Positions 1 through 12,482 are shown, counted from the stretch's first letter. The stretch is 64,000 bases of DNA from Sweltsa coloradensis (GCA_024449915.1 JAMZAV010000008.1:1798001-1862000); one strand, 5' to 3'. Numbers and translations are program-made. Notes: generated from the letters alone by a model not told the origin.

Positions 1-2400
1 TTGCCAGCATACCCTTCACATAGTGGCGTGGCCAATGAAAATTATGAAAAGAATATATTTTTTACAAAAGTGAGGGTTATATAAATCATTTTTTTGAAGT
101 AGGCGAATATTGAACCTTATACATGTATAGCTAAAAGTAACTTAAATGCGTCTTCTTTTAGAGAGCACTCACCCACACTGTTTTAAGTAATTAATTTCGA
201 GAACACCCCCTCTCCTACCCACCATCGTGCTCAAAATGCAACAATGTCGATTATAGGAACAACGACCCTGAGTGCCGGCCTATATTTCAAGCGGTATTGG
301 CCTAGGCTAATCTCGCGGTCCTGCTCGCGGTACAGTATCTTGATCTAGTCGCCCGACTGGGGTCATGGTGCGGGTCACGTCCCCGCGGGCTAAGATATCG
401 AGGCTATCGGCCCTGATGGTAGGAGATTAATGAATGAATGCATGTGGCCTACTCCTCTCCATTAATACCCACAGCGCCACAAGCTCCAGCGCAAAAAGTG
501 ATGTAACCTTTTAAGTGGTTTTATCAACCTCTTATGTCTAGATATGATTTATGGTTGGTTAATGGACCTTAACGTTTCGTAACTATGTAATAAAGTCAAT
601 CGAAATAATGAGTGGGTGATTAATGAACAATTAGATGAGGTGCAGGAGCGCAGGTCGCTAGAAGAGGGTAGGAAGTGTGATCAAATTATCGAACAGTGAT
701 TCATAAATTCAAAAACAAAATTAGGCCTCACATTACCCTGCATCTACCAAAAATAATGTTCTCAAAGAAAAGTAGGCTTGGAACGAATATTAAGTACAAA
801 ATACCAATTTGATCCCCATTTGGGTTACGCTGTCCCCTCCTCCCTGACCTACAAAAACCTATAGTCCCTTACCGATATCTTGCAAGATAATCTGTGTGTC
901 CGGATACTGGATCCGATCAGTCCCAGATAAGTTACTCCGTGATCTCCGATCACCTCACAAGTGATCCGAGTCGGGAGCAGGGCAAGTCAGATCAATTACG
1001 AGTTTTGGAAGAAAATACAAAAATAATACAATTTGAAAGGCATTTATATTAGTAAAATAGAGTGTATTTGCAATTATGATAAAACATAATTAGGATTGTG
1101 ATATTCCTAATAGATTATCAGCAAGGATGAGTAAAATATTCATCAAAAAGAATTTTAAAACCATTTTCACTACAACGCTTTCTCCAACAGCGTCCGGTTA
1201 TCCATATTCAATACAAACCCTTCTCCGAATCGTGTTCGTAAACTCGGATTGAATCTGCTGATCCGGTGAAGTGAAACCACGTGACAATAGTTACTGACCT
1301 CGCGGGTTACTCTGAGAAGTATCCTAAGCGGTTTAAATCATGATCTAGGAAATCGTTTGAGCCTACGACTTCACAAATAGGCCGGAGCTTAGCTTGTTAC
1401 ACCTCTGAGCTATCAATCTGTGGTTTATGTTTTCTTTTAAAGTCTAAATAAGACTGATTAATGTATTTAAATGACGCCAATTTAAGTTGGTCAGACTTTC
1501 CGAGGGCCTCATTGTACGCAGTCTTAAAAATTCTTCAAAATAAGGAACTTTGAAAAGTTAAGTGGTTCCAGTTCCTTTTAAAAATAAGGATTTGAAAGTT
1601 TCTCTATGTTTATTCAAAAGCTACTAAATTGAAAAAAACATAAATAAAAGATCTTAAAAAATGAACAAGTCATATTTATTCTCAAAATTGAGGGAAGTCC
1701 CAACTTCCAAGAACCGTACCAAATTTAAATTTAATGTTTTAAGTATAGTCACATTTAACAAGTAGACAGCTAACTAATGAGTAAAATGTAATGTTTAGTC
1801 TTGAACGTGACGTGGTTACCACCGCATACAAAACTTTATAAGATATGTTAAATTCTTTACCATAAGTTTCCCACGAAAAAGCAACTTTTTACAAGTCCCT
1901 GATGTTGAAAAGCAAAGCGTTCCCTTCGAAGTTCTCCCCAAGACATGGTTGCACTCGCCAGTCACGTGAGTGAAAATCTCTGGACCGACGAATGACCCCT
2001 GTGGGTTCAAGCGAACCCGGAAGGCTCTTTTACTATGCCAGACTCTGAATCAGACAACCAGACAATGCGGCTCATAAAGGGGAAAAAATAATATAACTTT
2101 TTTTGCGCTGTCGAAAACATACGCGAAACCTTTTCTAAAGTGTGAAACTAAATCTATTAAAAATTCAATCAATGGATGCCAGAGGCGACTATAGCCACGT
2201 GTAGAAGTACATTGATGATTTTGATAAACTATTTTTACTTTCTAAAACTAGCGTCAACTTAAATGAATACCTTACACATTTGTTTACTTATTATAAAAAC
2301 AGAAATGTTTTACTGTCAATATGCTGATAAAATATTTAGTGAACTATACAACAATCTGTAGTGTAGACGATGTATACCAGGTTTCAATTTCATTCGTAAA
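1..2400. other. AT-rich stretch without a supported gene
   Basis: No ORF above about 65 codons looks coding. A short GC-rich island lies near 270-420 (cgcggtcctgctcgcggtac, gtccccgcgggc) and could be an old tRNA-derived or other retroposon remnant, but I cannot fold it into a convincing tRNA. GATCC-like words recur near 900-980. Otherwise I see nothing specific. Confidence 0.6.
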
Positions 2401-2402
2401 GA

Positions 2403-2408
2403 TAATTA

Positions 2409-2441
<33 letters not shown>

Positions 2442-2530
2442 CGTCTTTATTTTCCAGGCGGGATTAAGGCCAGCTAGACCTTTTCTTCCATCCAACCTTT
2501 TATATAAATACATTTTCTGATTTCTAATTT
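2403..2530 (-). mobile_element. LINE-like 3' end with GATA/ATCT tail
   Basis: A tetranucleotide run (GATA)n at 2409-2440 is followed directly by tcgtctttattttcc. Read on the minus strand this is an AATAAA-containing 3' untranslated end that finishes in (ATCT)n. Such tails are typical of CR1/Jockey-type non-LTR retrotransposons. The segment at 38490-38580 has the same arrangement (tttttattcactta after a gatagata-rich run). No reverse-transcriptase reading frame is visible upstream, so this is at most a 5'-truncated copy. The LINE assignment is inferred from architecture. Confidence 0.45.
2409..2440. repeat. (GATA)n microsatellite
   Basis: About eight tandem GATA/ATAG units with few or no interruptions. 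It probably forms the tail of the LINE-like fragment that follows. Confidence 0.9.
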
Positions 2531-3726
2531 GTGAATACAAATTTTGAATTTACAATAAAATATTTGACAAAATAACATTAATTTACATTTGTAAAGTGCA
2601 TAGACTACATATTATACATATTACACATTTATACTCTCATTCATACCATAATTATAAAGTGAATTGACTACAGAAGTTAAAAACAAGAAAAAGCATATTG
2701 TGCATTTTATTTGTCAGTATTCCCATGGCATTTTGTGAAATATAATTCATGAATTTTACTCCTATTGAGATATTGTGACATGATATGTGTGCATGGTTGC
2801 ATGGACCGCAGTTTTGAGACTAGTGCACATAATGAGGAAATAGTTTATGATCAATACATTATTGTAAATTCACTTGAGTGGGTTTATACAGTCTAAATAC
2901 GAATGAACTATTCTCCGGGAAATAAAGATTTAATATGTGATATTAAGTCCTTTGGTTAGAATAAAGTAGCTGCAAACTTATTACTTATTAGCTGCGACTC
3001 GGTGCTACTCCTACATCATAACTCTCGCGTAGCCGTTAGTGATCCCTTATTTACAAGCTCGATCACGTCTGTGAATTATTTCAGCCACCGAGAAGCGGGC
3101 TGTTGAATAAGTCATTCCGAGGTAGGTGAACTCTAGAAGGTACATGACTGTCATTCTCAATACTACCATTCATATTAATTAACTGATCACTGATTATTTA
3201 TGTTTTACTTAAAAATAAAAAACTCAAGAGATGTTATTTAAAAGGAGATAATTGCGAACATGCCGTCGTATCGTTTGCTTTGTTAACGTCTCTCAGGGTT
3301 TTCAACAACTTCGATGGTTTCAATAAGAAATTACAAAGACACAACAGACTTCCTTCTAAAAGTGTCAAACCATAGGAATAATATTCTATATTTGGTTGAG
3401 GAGTGTAATGCAAATCCAACTCCAAACTTGGTATCGGTAGATTGAATGTTGAAAACAATTCCCTGGGGTGCAGACTTTTCGCTGAAGGCTAAATCAATCA
3501 TAAGTTAAATAAATATATATGTGTTCTACACACACACATATTTTCAACACACAGTTTCCGCGTGTATCATTGCGTGTATTTTGTGAGCACAATACAAGTT
3601 TTAAATAGTCGATAATAATAGCATCATGACTAGTTTGCATACGAATTTTAAGTATCCCAAAACATGAATATATATTTAGTAAGTAAGGAGATTAGCTTTT
3701 ACTTTTCATACTGATAAAATAATTTT
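2531..3726. other. AT-rich stretch, nothing recognised
   Basis: No gene is supported. Apart from a very short AC dinucleotide run near 3529-3538, I see no structure. Confidence 0.55.
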
Positions 3727-3990
3727 TTTGTAGGATACCCGCTGTAGGGTATACACATCAGATTTAACCGGTGTGACCCTCTTCAGGTGACTAACTAGGT
3801 ATATTGGGGATAGGACAATTGTGAAGGATGTCCGAGGGCAATTTAAGAGGACTCAATCCCTTGCATTGGCATTAACGACTGAGAAAAACCTCGGAAAAAA
3901 CGTTCTGTCAGAATTACCTGTCTCGACGGGATTCGAACCGGGATCTCCCGAATGGAGTCGCGCGCTTAGCGCTCGGGTCAACACTGCATT
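3727..3990 (-). mobile_element. tRNA-derived SINE, copy 1
   Basis: On the minus strand the unit begins with a tRNA-like head (about 3985 down to 3918). It has a clear T-arm, ggttcgaatcccgtcgag, the B-box signature of an RNA polymerase III promoter. A body follows (…ccgaggtttttctcagtcgt…, …gggattgagtcctctta…) that recurs at 48196-48440 and in degraded form at 42042-42175. The plus-strand ORF at 3821-4003 is only a translation of this repeat. Head plus shared body across copies supports a SINE. The parental tRNA cannot be named. Confidence 0.65.
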
Positions 3991-4213
3991 TTACAACTCT
4001 TAACACTTTTTTATTTATTAAAATAGAGTATACGAATGCACCAACACAAAACGTAAATTTTATCGGAAATAAACGTTCACTTATTATAGAATTTGTTAAT
4101 AATATGTTTATGTATTGTTTTTTTGGTTTTTAGGTTATTTTCTAATATTATTTCTCCTCAAATTTTTATGTAGACCCACTCGTGTCCATGTCTTGATCAG
4201 CCCAGCAATAAGC

Positions 4214-4677
4214 ACGACGCTCAACTCAACTTTCAACTCTCCCTTGGTGGAGGTGCCGGGTATTTCTATGTACCAACTTTGTGCGTGAGTAGCTCCGCCC
4301 CCTGGTCCACAGTGATCATCCTTATTGAAGGACAATGTGAACAAAAGAACGCATGCTAATCAGTGGTTTGTTCGATTTTTTAATGTGAGACGCGAAACAC
4401 CCACGCATGGGCGGATATATATATATATATATAGAAAAGTAAATGCATATAGGGGTGTTCGCTCCATAAAACTGTGTACAAGTATTAGATGAATAGTTCT
4501 TATTACTACCAACAAGAAACTTATATAATATATTCATTAAAAACCTAAAATTGGTGGTTGGCTTTTGGAACATGTTTACAACGTCTGCACATTATGTGTT
4601 GGAGTTTTATTTCAACTCTCGGTTGAAAAGGGCTCTCCGCCACTAGCTACCAGTTTGCACGGCGCTACTTGTAATTA
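4214..4677 (-). mobile_element. R1 repeat copy a, flanked by 18-bp direct repeats
   Basis: The segment from about 4221 to 4613 is the reverse complement of 23132-23574 over roughly 400 bp. Shared landmarks include ggtggaggtgccgggt, the gtgagacgcgaaacacccac region and ggagttttatttc at the far end. It is bracketed by perfect 18-bp direct repeats, atcagcccagcaataagc, at 4196-4213 and 4678-4695, which look like a target-site duplication. Short ORFs across it are repeat translations. The family carries no visible protein, so it would be non-autonomous. Confidence 0.7.
4418..4433. repeat. (TA)n dinucleotide run
   Basis: Short TA run inside the R1 copy at the edge of its more conserved part. It is absent from the sister copy near 23330. 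Confidence 0.8.
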
Positions 4678-4695
4678 ATCAGCCCAGCAATAAGC

Positions 4696-6845
4696 CATAA
4701 TATCGAACAAGTCAGAGAAAGCTATACCCCGACTCAAGCCAGAGCCGCGATAAGGTGAAAGTCAGACATATGCAGTAAATCAGTTGATCTTTTATAAATC
4801 TATTTATTTTACTATCCGCAAGTCTAGTTTTCAATTCCAGCATTCTTTGAAGTATGCATTTTACTATCGGTGCTATACTGCCTATTTCAAGTATAACTGG
4901 GAAAATGTCGTATTTTATAGAGTTGTGTTCTTTTTTCATTCGAACAAATTGCTATTTTCAAAGGTAATACAAAATATGGTGCATCAAGATACAATGGATG
5001 AATTACAAGTTGACACCATATTTATCATTAACAGTTACAATAAATTACATAAACAAACAACCACACAAGTAACGACATTACAAATACATTTTCACTCACT
5101 GGCATCACTTTTAAAATAAACGCACTCATCTTTTAAATAACGTATCAACATCAAAAAGTCAAGTTTATCAAGCAAAACACTCTCATCTCTATTAAAAGTT
5201 ACGTTGTATAACATTTTGATTTTGATTATTTTTCAACATTTCTTTCTAAATTTTGTGTAGTCACCGATACTTTAAATGTCTTGTGGCAATCTGTTGACAG
5301 TTAGAACACCTCTAATAATTATAAATAGAATTTTCTCCAAAAGCACTATTTGAACTTTTCACAAAAATATGCTTGTTTCTTAAATTAAAATTTGAATTTG
5401 AATTTTGAATGGTATAAAGAGTGATAAATATACTTTTGACTTGGCTATCGTTCAGAGTATACATTTTGAGAAAACTGGCATAAAACCTGGACTATAGATC
5501 TGTTCACATTTATACCTAAACAGTTAATTAACTAAATTTGTAGAGAAAATTGTCCAAAAGTTAAAATTGCACATTGAACGACACAATGTAAAATATATTT
5601 GCACAATACCTACACCACAGCTGCTACTACTATTGTAACTTTGCTATGGTTTCCGTTTGTTTATTGATGCCATAATTAAACCATATATTTTTTTACTAAC
5701 AAGATTAATAGTTTATGTTTAAGCCGATGTCTAATATAAATGATTTACCTAGACAACAACATGACACAATGCTATTCATGTTTAAAACACTAAAATATTA
5801 AGCAAGTGTTGGACCTGCACTGCGTTACGCATTTAATCTACAATGGGCACATGCTACAAATGGACAATTTAATATTCTTTTAACAATATTATTATGTTTT
5901 GTTAGCATGGATTACCAGGTTATAACGCACCATTTAAAATACAAAGTTATCGTGATAAGATGTCCCAGGGACAGCTTCACAGCATAGTTGGGATGATATG
6001 TCCAAGTGATATATTTCCCTGCATTTGACTTCTGACTGAGGAAAAATACATTTCCTGGTTCAGGACATCAATGAGGCGACCATCCTTATTAGAGTATCTC
6101 TATAGCGCATGAGCTACCTCTACCAATAAATGATAAATACATTCCTATCAAGAGTCAGAGAAGATTCTTGTTTTGAACATAATTAGAGAAAATCATGATC
6201 ACAGACCAAAGTGATTAATTTTGTAAGTAGGGTTTGATTAATTTCGTTTCAAGAGTGTCAATATGCTATACTAGCGTTTATAGTATTAGCAATCAAGAGA
6301 CTGGTGTTGGCTTATAAAATGAATACACACCGATTGAAATTATTATATTGTCCACCTTTCGAAAACAAATTATTCACCAATAAGTTCACACAAATTTCAT
6401 AAATAAAATCTTGTATATTTTCCGATCGTTTATGGCTTCTGATATTTAGATGCCAAATTAATTATTTTTGGTATTCGGTCTATTAATTGCCACTTGACTG
6501 TTCCGTCACTGTCTGTCTTGAGTCTTCTAGAAACTCAACTTTGAATCGTAAGTAAGTAGAATAATGAATATTTCCCTTGGCGAAGCTCTGCTTTATCGAC
6601 CTGGACGGCGAGGCCGCCTCACGTAGGTGAAGCTTCGAGTCACAGCCAAGAGATCGCGCGCCTTGTACTAGCTAAGGACTGCACTCTTTTATACGAGCCA
6701 CTGACGTCGCCGATTGACGATTCGTAAAATCGTAACTATTTCAATGCCTTTCATATTAAATTATAAACAAAGCAAGCTCTTTGGTTGAAGCATTTTAAGC
6801 GTAAAACACACGTTGTGTCTCGCCGTAATTGTAATAATAATCCTA

Positions 6846-6846
<1 letters not shown>
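4696..6846. other. AT-rich stretch without a supported gene
   Basis: The longest ORF is 111 codons on the plus strand at 4784-5119. It overlaps a 75-codon minus ORF and has the Phe/Tyr/Ile-rich composition expected of translated AT-rich DNA, so I do not call it. A GC-richer patch near 6590-6670 (ggcgaggccgcctcacgt, then cttcgagtcacagcc) is faintly tRNA-like but unconvincing. Confidence 0.5.
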
Positions 6847-6891
<45 letters not shown>

Positions 6892-6898
6892 TATTATA

Positions 6899-6935
<37 letters not shown>
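6847..6935. repeat. (ATT)n microsatellite
   Basis: Two long blocks of ATT/TTA triplets separated by a short imperfect interval near 6890-6900. The poly-Tyr/poly-Ile ORF here is a translation of the microsatellite. Confidence 0.95.
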
Positions 6936-7261
6936 TGGATTCAGATTATCATACTGAATAACACAACTGGCAATTATTTAGTGATATTAATGTGAATAAG
7001 AATCGTAATAATATTATATATTTGTACCGAGGCCTTGCATCGTCGGGTCTTTTATCCACCTCACCTTCAACGACACGCAGAGCTGGGACCTGTGGGTGGG
7101 ACTACCTACTACTTATTTTATTACATTTTCTACTCTGCTAAGCACTCTCAATTTTGGTAACTTTTAGTCAACAACAAACTTACATTCGGTTTTCCACGTG
7201 GACTAGTTCAGCATTGTTCCAGCGTGGTTTTTATAGCTCATGATGGTATAACGTAGTTTTT

Positions 7262-7730
7262 ATCGGTATTCACCCGCCAAACTAAATAAAAACATCATTC
7301 ATATTAACTAGTTATGAATTTACAAAGTACTAGAAAAATTATTGGGGCCACCATGACCCCCCAAAAAATTGTCAAACTTAGTCATTTTCGAGCTAGGTCC
7401 CATCTGCAGGAATCTCCCATAAGAAATAACATGATGACGATCTTTATGCCCTGTGACCTTGGAGGATTTTGATCCAAAATATATTGGCCATTTTTGACGT
7501 ACGCGATAACCTTTTCTGTAAATCCGCTATATTTTGTTTTGTAATTTGGACGAGTGGTTGTTCGGTCAAAATATGCTTATTACCAATTAAGAAGAGGTGT
7601 GATTTTGGAATGCATCTTTTGAGTGTTTTAGTGTAAATTTCTGCACAATTTCAAGATACAATGTTATATAGGGCCATTTTAGATTGATACGGTGCTCTAG
7701 TGTCTACGTGGAACAAAAAATTAATTTACG
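7262..7730 (+). repeat. R2 dispersed repeat, copy 1
   Basis: Aligns by eye along its whole length with 15711-16160. Shared landmarks in the same order and spacing are ccaccatgaccc, cataagaaataacatg, gacgatctttatgcc, gaccttggaggattttgatc, ttttgttttgtaatttgg, ggtcaaaatatgct and ggccattttagattg. Divergence is mainly substitutions and small indels. There is no conserved ORF, no obvious terminal repeats and no tRNA-like head, so I cannot assign a class. The left edge is near tattcaccc. Confidence 0.8.
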
Positions 7731-8490
7731 AAATTCATCAAAACGTCAATTTTAGCATATTTTATGTCAAAAACCTTCAAAATTCGTGTAAAATCACAGT
7801 TTCAAGATATAATTTTTAAAACGGTCATTTTAGCATAGTTTTATGCCATAGATTACAAGGTAAAAATTTACCCTCCACAAAAGAAGCTAACGCACATATT
7901 TAAGTAGGCCTACTTATTGTATATGTTGAGGTTTCGTTTATAGTATGTTTCTTCAAGTGCAACTGATGTTGCCTGAAAATTCCTATTTTAATACTTTTAA
8001 TGAATTAGAGTAATTTTGGTCTTTTAAAGCTACCCTATACTCTTCTACTATTTTGTTATTATATTTTGATAAATAGGATATGAAACGCTCGAGTGTGAGT
8101 GCAATGTTGAGTAGAGCCAACTCCAAATATGAGTGAAAATGAAATTATATCAGTAGGTCTATATTAAGTAATATACTAGGAAACGCCAAAGTCGTGTTAA
8201 ACGAGTGAGTTAGCCAAGTGTTTTTTGACTTCAAACCGGACCGTAGGTGTCACCTTAGGAACTCACTCTGCTTGCCCAATAATTATTTAAATTGAACATT
8301 CAAAATGCAATCGTAATTCAAAACGATTAAGTCTCGATAACAAATAACATAAGACTTTTGCCTACTGAGGTAAAACAAAATCATGCCTATTTTAGTATTC
8401 CATTTTAAACCCTAAATTTGTCGTAATGAAAGTGGTGGTTCAAAAATTATAAGAAAGGTTAGAAGCATTGAGTGGTATCGAAAATCCACA
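7731..8490. other. AT-rich stretch, nothing recognised apart from a palindrome
   Basis: No gene is supported. It contains a perfect 14-bp palindrome, aagtaggcctactt, at 7902-7915, built on the TAGGCCTA word that recurs through the window. Confidence 0.55.
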
Positions 8491-8495
8491 TCATC

Positions 8496-8560
8496 CGTGC
8501 GGTATGGCTAATGGTTAGGCATGTCAGGTCACATGTACAACCATTACGATCTCAACGTCA
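8496..8560 (+). other. Degraded tRNA-like sequence
   Basis: The segment gtatggctaatggttaggc resembles the D-arm/A-box of tRNA-derived SINE heads (ggctnannggttaggc). No good T-loop follows at the expected distance, so a functional tRNA is excluded. A short SINE remnant is the likely explanation. Confidence 0.25.
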
Positions 8561-11500
8561 TTAACTGATAACTTACAAATCGTAAATGACAACATAATAT
8601 TTTAAAACATCACATTTTATATTATGTGGCTTAATACTCCAAGAAGCTAACTGGACATTTAGTAGCACTTTGATATGTTTGTTAACATGTTCTCAGTAAA
8701 CTTGTACCGGATGTCTTGTTTAAAATTTCAGCTCAATCTGTTACAGCCTTAAGCTTGAATTTTCGATGGTACAGACAGACAGAATCACAGAATGAGAGCC
8801 GTTTGAGTTGAATGGAGACACTTATATCGCTCGCTCCCTCGTTTAATGATATTTTTCTTGTTAAAGTTTGAAGTGTAAAGGTTGCTTCGACAAATACATT
8901 GAGTGGCTCAACATATTGCAACCCTCCCCTCCCTCTTTCATTGATTTAACGAAAAACTAGTTATAAGTCAAGATCGATAATAGTCAAGTAGCATAGAAAT
9001 TGAAAGGTATTTTTTTGCGTCCTGTTCTGGTGCTATTCGCCTGCTTATTTGGCATACTTTCAAACGTCCTAAACAAACTTGTGATTTGAATCAAGTATTG
9101 CGTTGTCCGTATAAAAGCAAGGGACGTGTGTTCGATGCCCGCATAAGACACGAACGCTTTTAACGATCCTTTCCATTATAAATTAGTATCGTACAGCATA
9201 ACTGCATTAGGAGAAGTGAAACAGCTGCAAACTGAATCCTAATGAGTGTTTTTATTACAGGGGTTGGTTCTATGTATGAGAAGTCTGGGAATGTATTATG
9301 TCAGCTTTAATACAACGACATTCCAATTTATGAACCAATGCTCTAGTTATGTTGTCACACCTTTAAAAATATGATATTGCATTTGACACAATGGATCAAG
9401 TCAAATGTCAACTAATACAATATCTAATTTAGCAATCACGCCTTCAGAATTAAATTTAATTCCAATCTTCATGTACCATTATTGCATTTCATATCAGATG
9501 TGACAGGTGCAAGTTAACACTGAACCATGCTGCTTCCCAGACAAATGAAAAGTGAAATTGTTGCAATCAAAAGCTGTAATCGTAACCGAACTTGCGTCTT
9601 AAAAACTCGGTTTTCGGAAATTCGCATTGTTTTGACACAGGGATCGAATTATGGATTATTTGACATTAGTACCCCAAAAAGTGGGTTGATAACTCGAAAA
9701 ATCACGAATTTGTAAGATTTGACATTTCTAAAAATATCTAAGTTTCCATTACTAAAATTTCACTCTAAACTTATTTTACACGTCATTTACAATTCTAGTA
9801 CACATTTAAAGTATCCGCGCAGACGACCAATCAACCAAACATTTAACCCATGCCAATGTGAAGCCTTGCTAAATGAATACATGAATTGTACTGGTAAAGT
9901 AAAATTGTCAGGAAATCATTACTTACTAAAATGTATGTTGAATAGATCTTCACAATTGATTTATCGTTGGTCAAGTCAATTGGTTACTATGTGAATTCTT
10001 ATGTCTGTTAGCAAACAATGTAGCTCTAGGTATATAAAATATAAGCTGGTGTCGTTTCTGTAGAGAATCATTTTATAGCCCAAGCCGCATTGCAGAGGTG
10101 AGGAGTTTATTAAGAATGTGTAAATCAGTTTGCGATATTTCTTCGTTATCCACTATAGCAGCCAAGTCTACACAGACTAGACTAGAGAACCTGTAATGCA
10201 AAGACTACTCTTTATGAAGTAAGTATTCGATTATGATTTACTAACTGAAATTCAATGTAGAACATACATGTAGTATTTTCCTACATTGGACGATAGGTAG
10301 ATCTCCTAGTTTGGTTTTACAGTAGAAGAAAACAATTATTTATGAGTTTTCATTGTCAGTTTCAACAAGTATGTTTGACATGCTGCACATTTCTCCAAGA
10401 GGATTGCGCTCTGCTAGTAAGCGGCTCCGTCCATTATGTTAACGATGGCACAAGTAAATAAACAAAGCAATGTGCTATAAAAAGAATTCGTATTCTTGCA
10501 AAGCAAGCCGACTGCAGCGAGTTATATCATGTAAGAGCTGCTAGATAGGGGGTATTAGCACGTGAGTGACGTCCAAGAAGAACTACGAACTTCGACATAA
10601 TAATGTTTGATAGTGATTGTTAGGAGATGTAAGGAAGGATTGTTACAATTTTTTGAATCAATCATCAACTATTTTTGTTTAGTTGATATCTATTATCGTG
10701 GCATATAAATACAACGTTTCTTTCGTCTGAAACCAACAATTTCTGGTTATGATAACTGTCAAGTTTATGAATGATATTGGAACGATCCTTGAACATTTTT
10801 GTTCTACTTGACTCGTGGCATTTATCACGAATACTTTCGTTATTGTTCTATGTCGAAATTAACGTTTTGCGTTACTAGTCACAAAACCCCAACTTTTCTA
10901 GATAAAAACTGATTCCACTAGTTCTCGCTATTTGTTAGTAGGTATATCATATTTTCTCTTGTTTTTTTGACGGGGGAAAGAAAAGGCAGAGGACATATTT
11001 TCGTCGTGATACAAAAAAATGCATTTCAATTTTCAATTTTAGTAAATATTGTAATTGTGTTTATTGTAGAAGTACAACCCAAAAATAATTAAATTCAACT
11101 TTGATCGCAGAATGTATTTGTAATGCTATTAGTATTAAATGATCATTGTGAACGCCATAGTTTTACATTTTAATTTGTCTTTGATAACTGTTTATTTATG
11201 TGCTATATGAACCAATATAAAATTTTGATTTTTGATAGAAACACACTTTTTTAATTTTGTAATGCATGCGACTATATAAAACTTGTCGATTGGTAGCAAA
11301 TGAAAATGAAATGAAAATAACGAACGGTTTCGTAGTTGGCAGCCCATCCGAGATGTGAATATTAGTGTGTTTATCGTTACTATTTACAACCTCTTGATAT
11401 CTGTGTGGTAGTATCGGCTCAGTTCGCAAGTGGGAAACAATACTAATAAGGTTTTCACCGACCAGGATTATAGTAATATAAAATTCATGCTAGTCCGAGC

Positions 11501-11766
11501 AAAAAACAGCGGTGTACTCACTAATTAATAAGAGTCCACAATCCGAAGTAAAATGAGATGTGTGAGATGTGGTATTTGCAAAAGAATGTGTTGCAGAAGC
11601 GTCGGCAGGCTATAGCGCAGAGATAGCTTGGAGCGCCTTCAACCGTTCAATTTTAAGATGGGTAAATAGTTTAAAATGCGTCCGTTCAGTTATGAAAATG
11701 GCAACAGCACTGATTATGAGTGCAGTGCATCAGTTGACAGCTAGAAAGTAGAATGCCACTAAAATT
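8561..11766. other. Long stretch without a supported gene
   Basis: No ORF looks coding. Near 9118-9150, gtgtgttcgatgcccgc resembles a tRNA T-arm and may be a SINE scrap. ORFs at 9527-9715 and 9719-9994 lie in frames with no recognisable domain. Nothing else is distinguishable. Confidence 0.5.
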
Positions 11767-11985
11767 GGGGAGCGAAGCTCCGTTATATGCATAACTTTAT
11801 GTCCGTCCGTCTGTGCGTGTGTCACGTCTCACGATAAAAACCGAACACGACGTCCGATTGACACGCATTTTTGCTTACAAGGATGATATAGAATATGTTT
11901 GGTGACCTTGGGGGTTTGGGGAAAGTTTGAATATACGTGTGCCCGGAACCTCCACCATTGTGGATATGATGGTAAGCTTTGCTCC
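11767..11985 (+). mobile_element. R1 repeat copy c, with both ends visible
   Basis: A compact R1 copy. It starts with ggggagcgaagctcc and continues through gtccgtccgtctgtgcgtgt and cacgtctcacgataaaaacc, then tgcccggaacctccaccat, and closes with aagctttgctcct. The two ends are inverted relative to each other (ggagcgaagct against ggagcaaagctt), giving a short terminal inverted repeat as in a MITE. The shadow ORF on the minus strand is only a repeat translation. Confidence 0.7.
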
Positions 11986-12188
11986 TTATTTTGTGTGCTT
12001 CTCTTGAGAATTTAAAAGACATTCTTGAAATCGTGGACCTCACCCAACTCGCATGGAAATTCTTATGACACTAGGAAATTCCTATACTTGCGTGGTGGTT
12101 CAATATCCGTAATATCCCGTAGGAAATGTGAGTACTCGAACGTTGGCGGATATTCCCTGCATAATTAATAATATCTTAGCATCCGTGA

Positions 12189-12371
12189 TTGAGCGACTTC
12201 CTAGGTGAGCTAGATAGGTCAACATCCGGTTCAGTTCGTCGGCTGAGCAAGGTCATCGTGGAGCACGCCGAGGAGAAGTTACGTCATAACCCTCAGACTT
12301 ACTCAGACTGCATGGAGGAGGTGACACTCACACAATCTAAAATACATTTTATATACAGGGCAGCATTTTAA
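12189..12371 (+). CDS. Possible internal exon of an unknown gene
   Basis: The frame from about 12189 stays open to 12371. Its middle part uses a mix of GC-rich codons unlike the surrounding AT-rich DNA and reads as a hydrophilic, helix-prone segment (…LSKVIVEHAEEKLRH…TYSDCMEEV…). A possible 3' splice acceptor, cttcctag, ends at about 12203, and a possible donor, gaggag|gtgaca, lies near 12316, keeping the frame between them. There is no ATG at the left edge. I recognise no family, neighbouring exons were not found, and the splice sites are weak. This could equally be a chance ORF or a pseudogene fragment. Confidence 0.2.
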   Translation: MSDFLGELDRSTSGSVRRLSKVIVEHAEEKLRHNPQTYSDCMEEVTLTQSKIHFIYRAAF

Positions 12372-12482
12372 ACATTCTACCATGTTTACTATATAGATTA
12401 TTGGCTTGATTATGTGTTGATCATTTGAAAACTCAATATATTGTTAATATTATTTGTATTTGACAATTTGACATGTAATGAT

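Noticed and set aside
3821..4003. 60-codon ORF that looks protein-like
   Set aside because: It is the SINE copy 1 translated; the same peptide pattern appears at 48246-48572 from SINE copy 2.
4784..5119. 111-codon ORF
   Set aside because: Aromatic/isoleucine-rich composition typical of translated AT-rich DNA, overlapping minus ORF, no motif.
11542..11607. Small cysteine-rich peptide starting ATGAGATGTGTGAG
   Set aside because: Only about 21 codons, no signal peptide or recognised spacing, and a longer overlapping ORF in another frame; chance is the simplest explanation.
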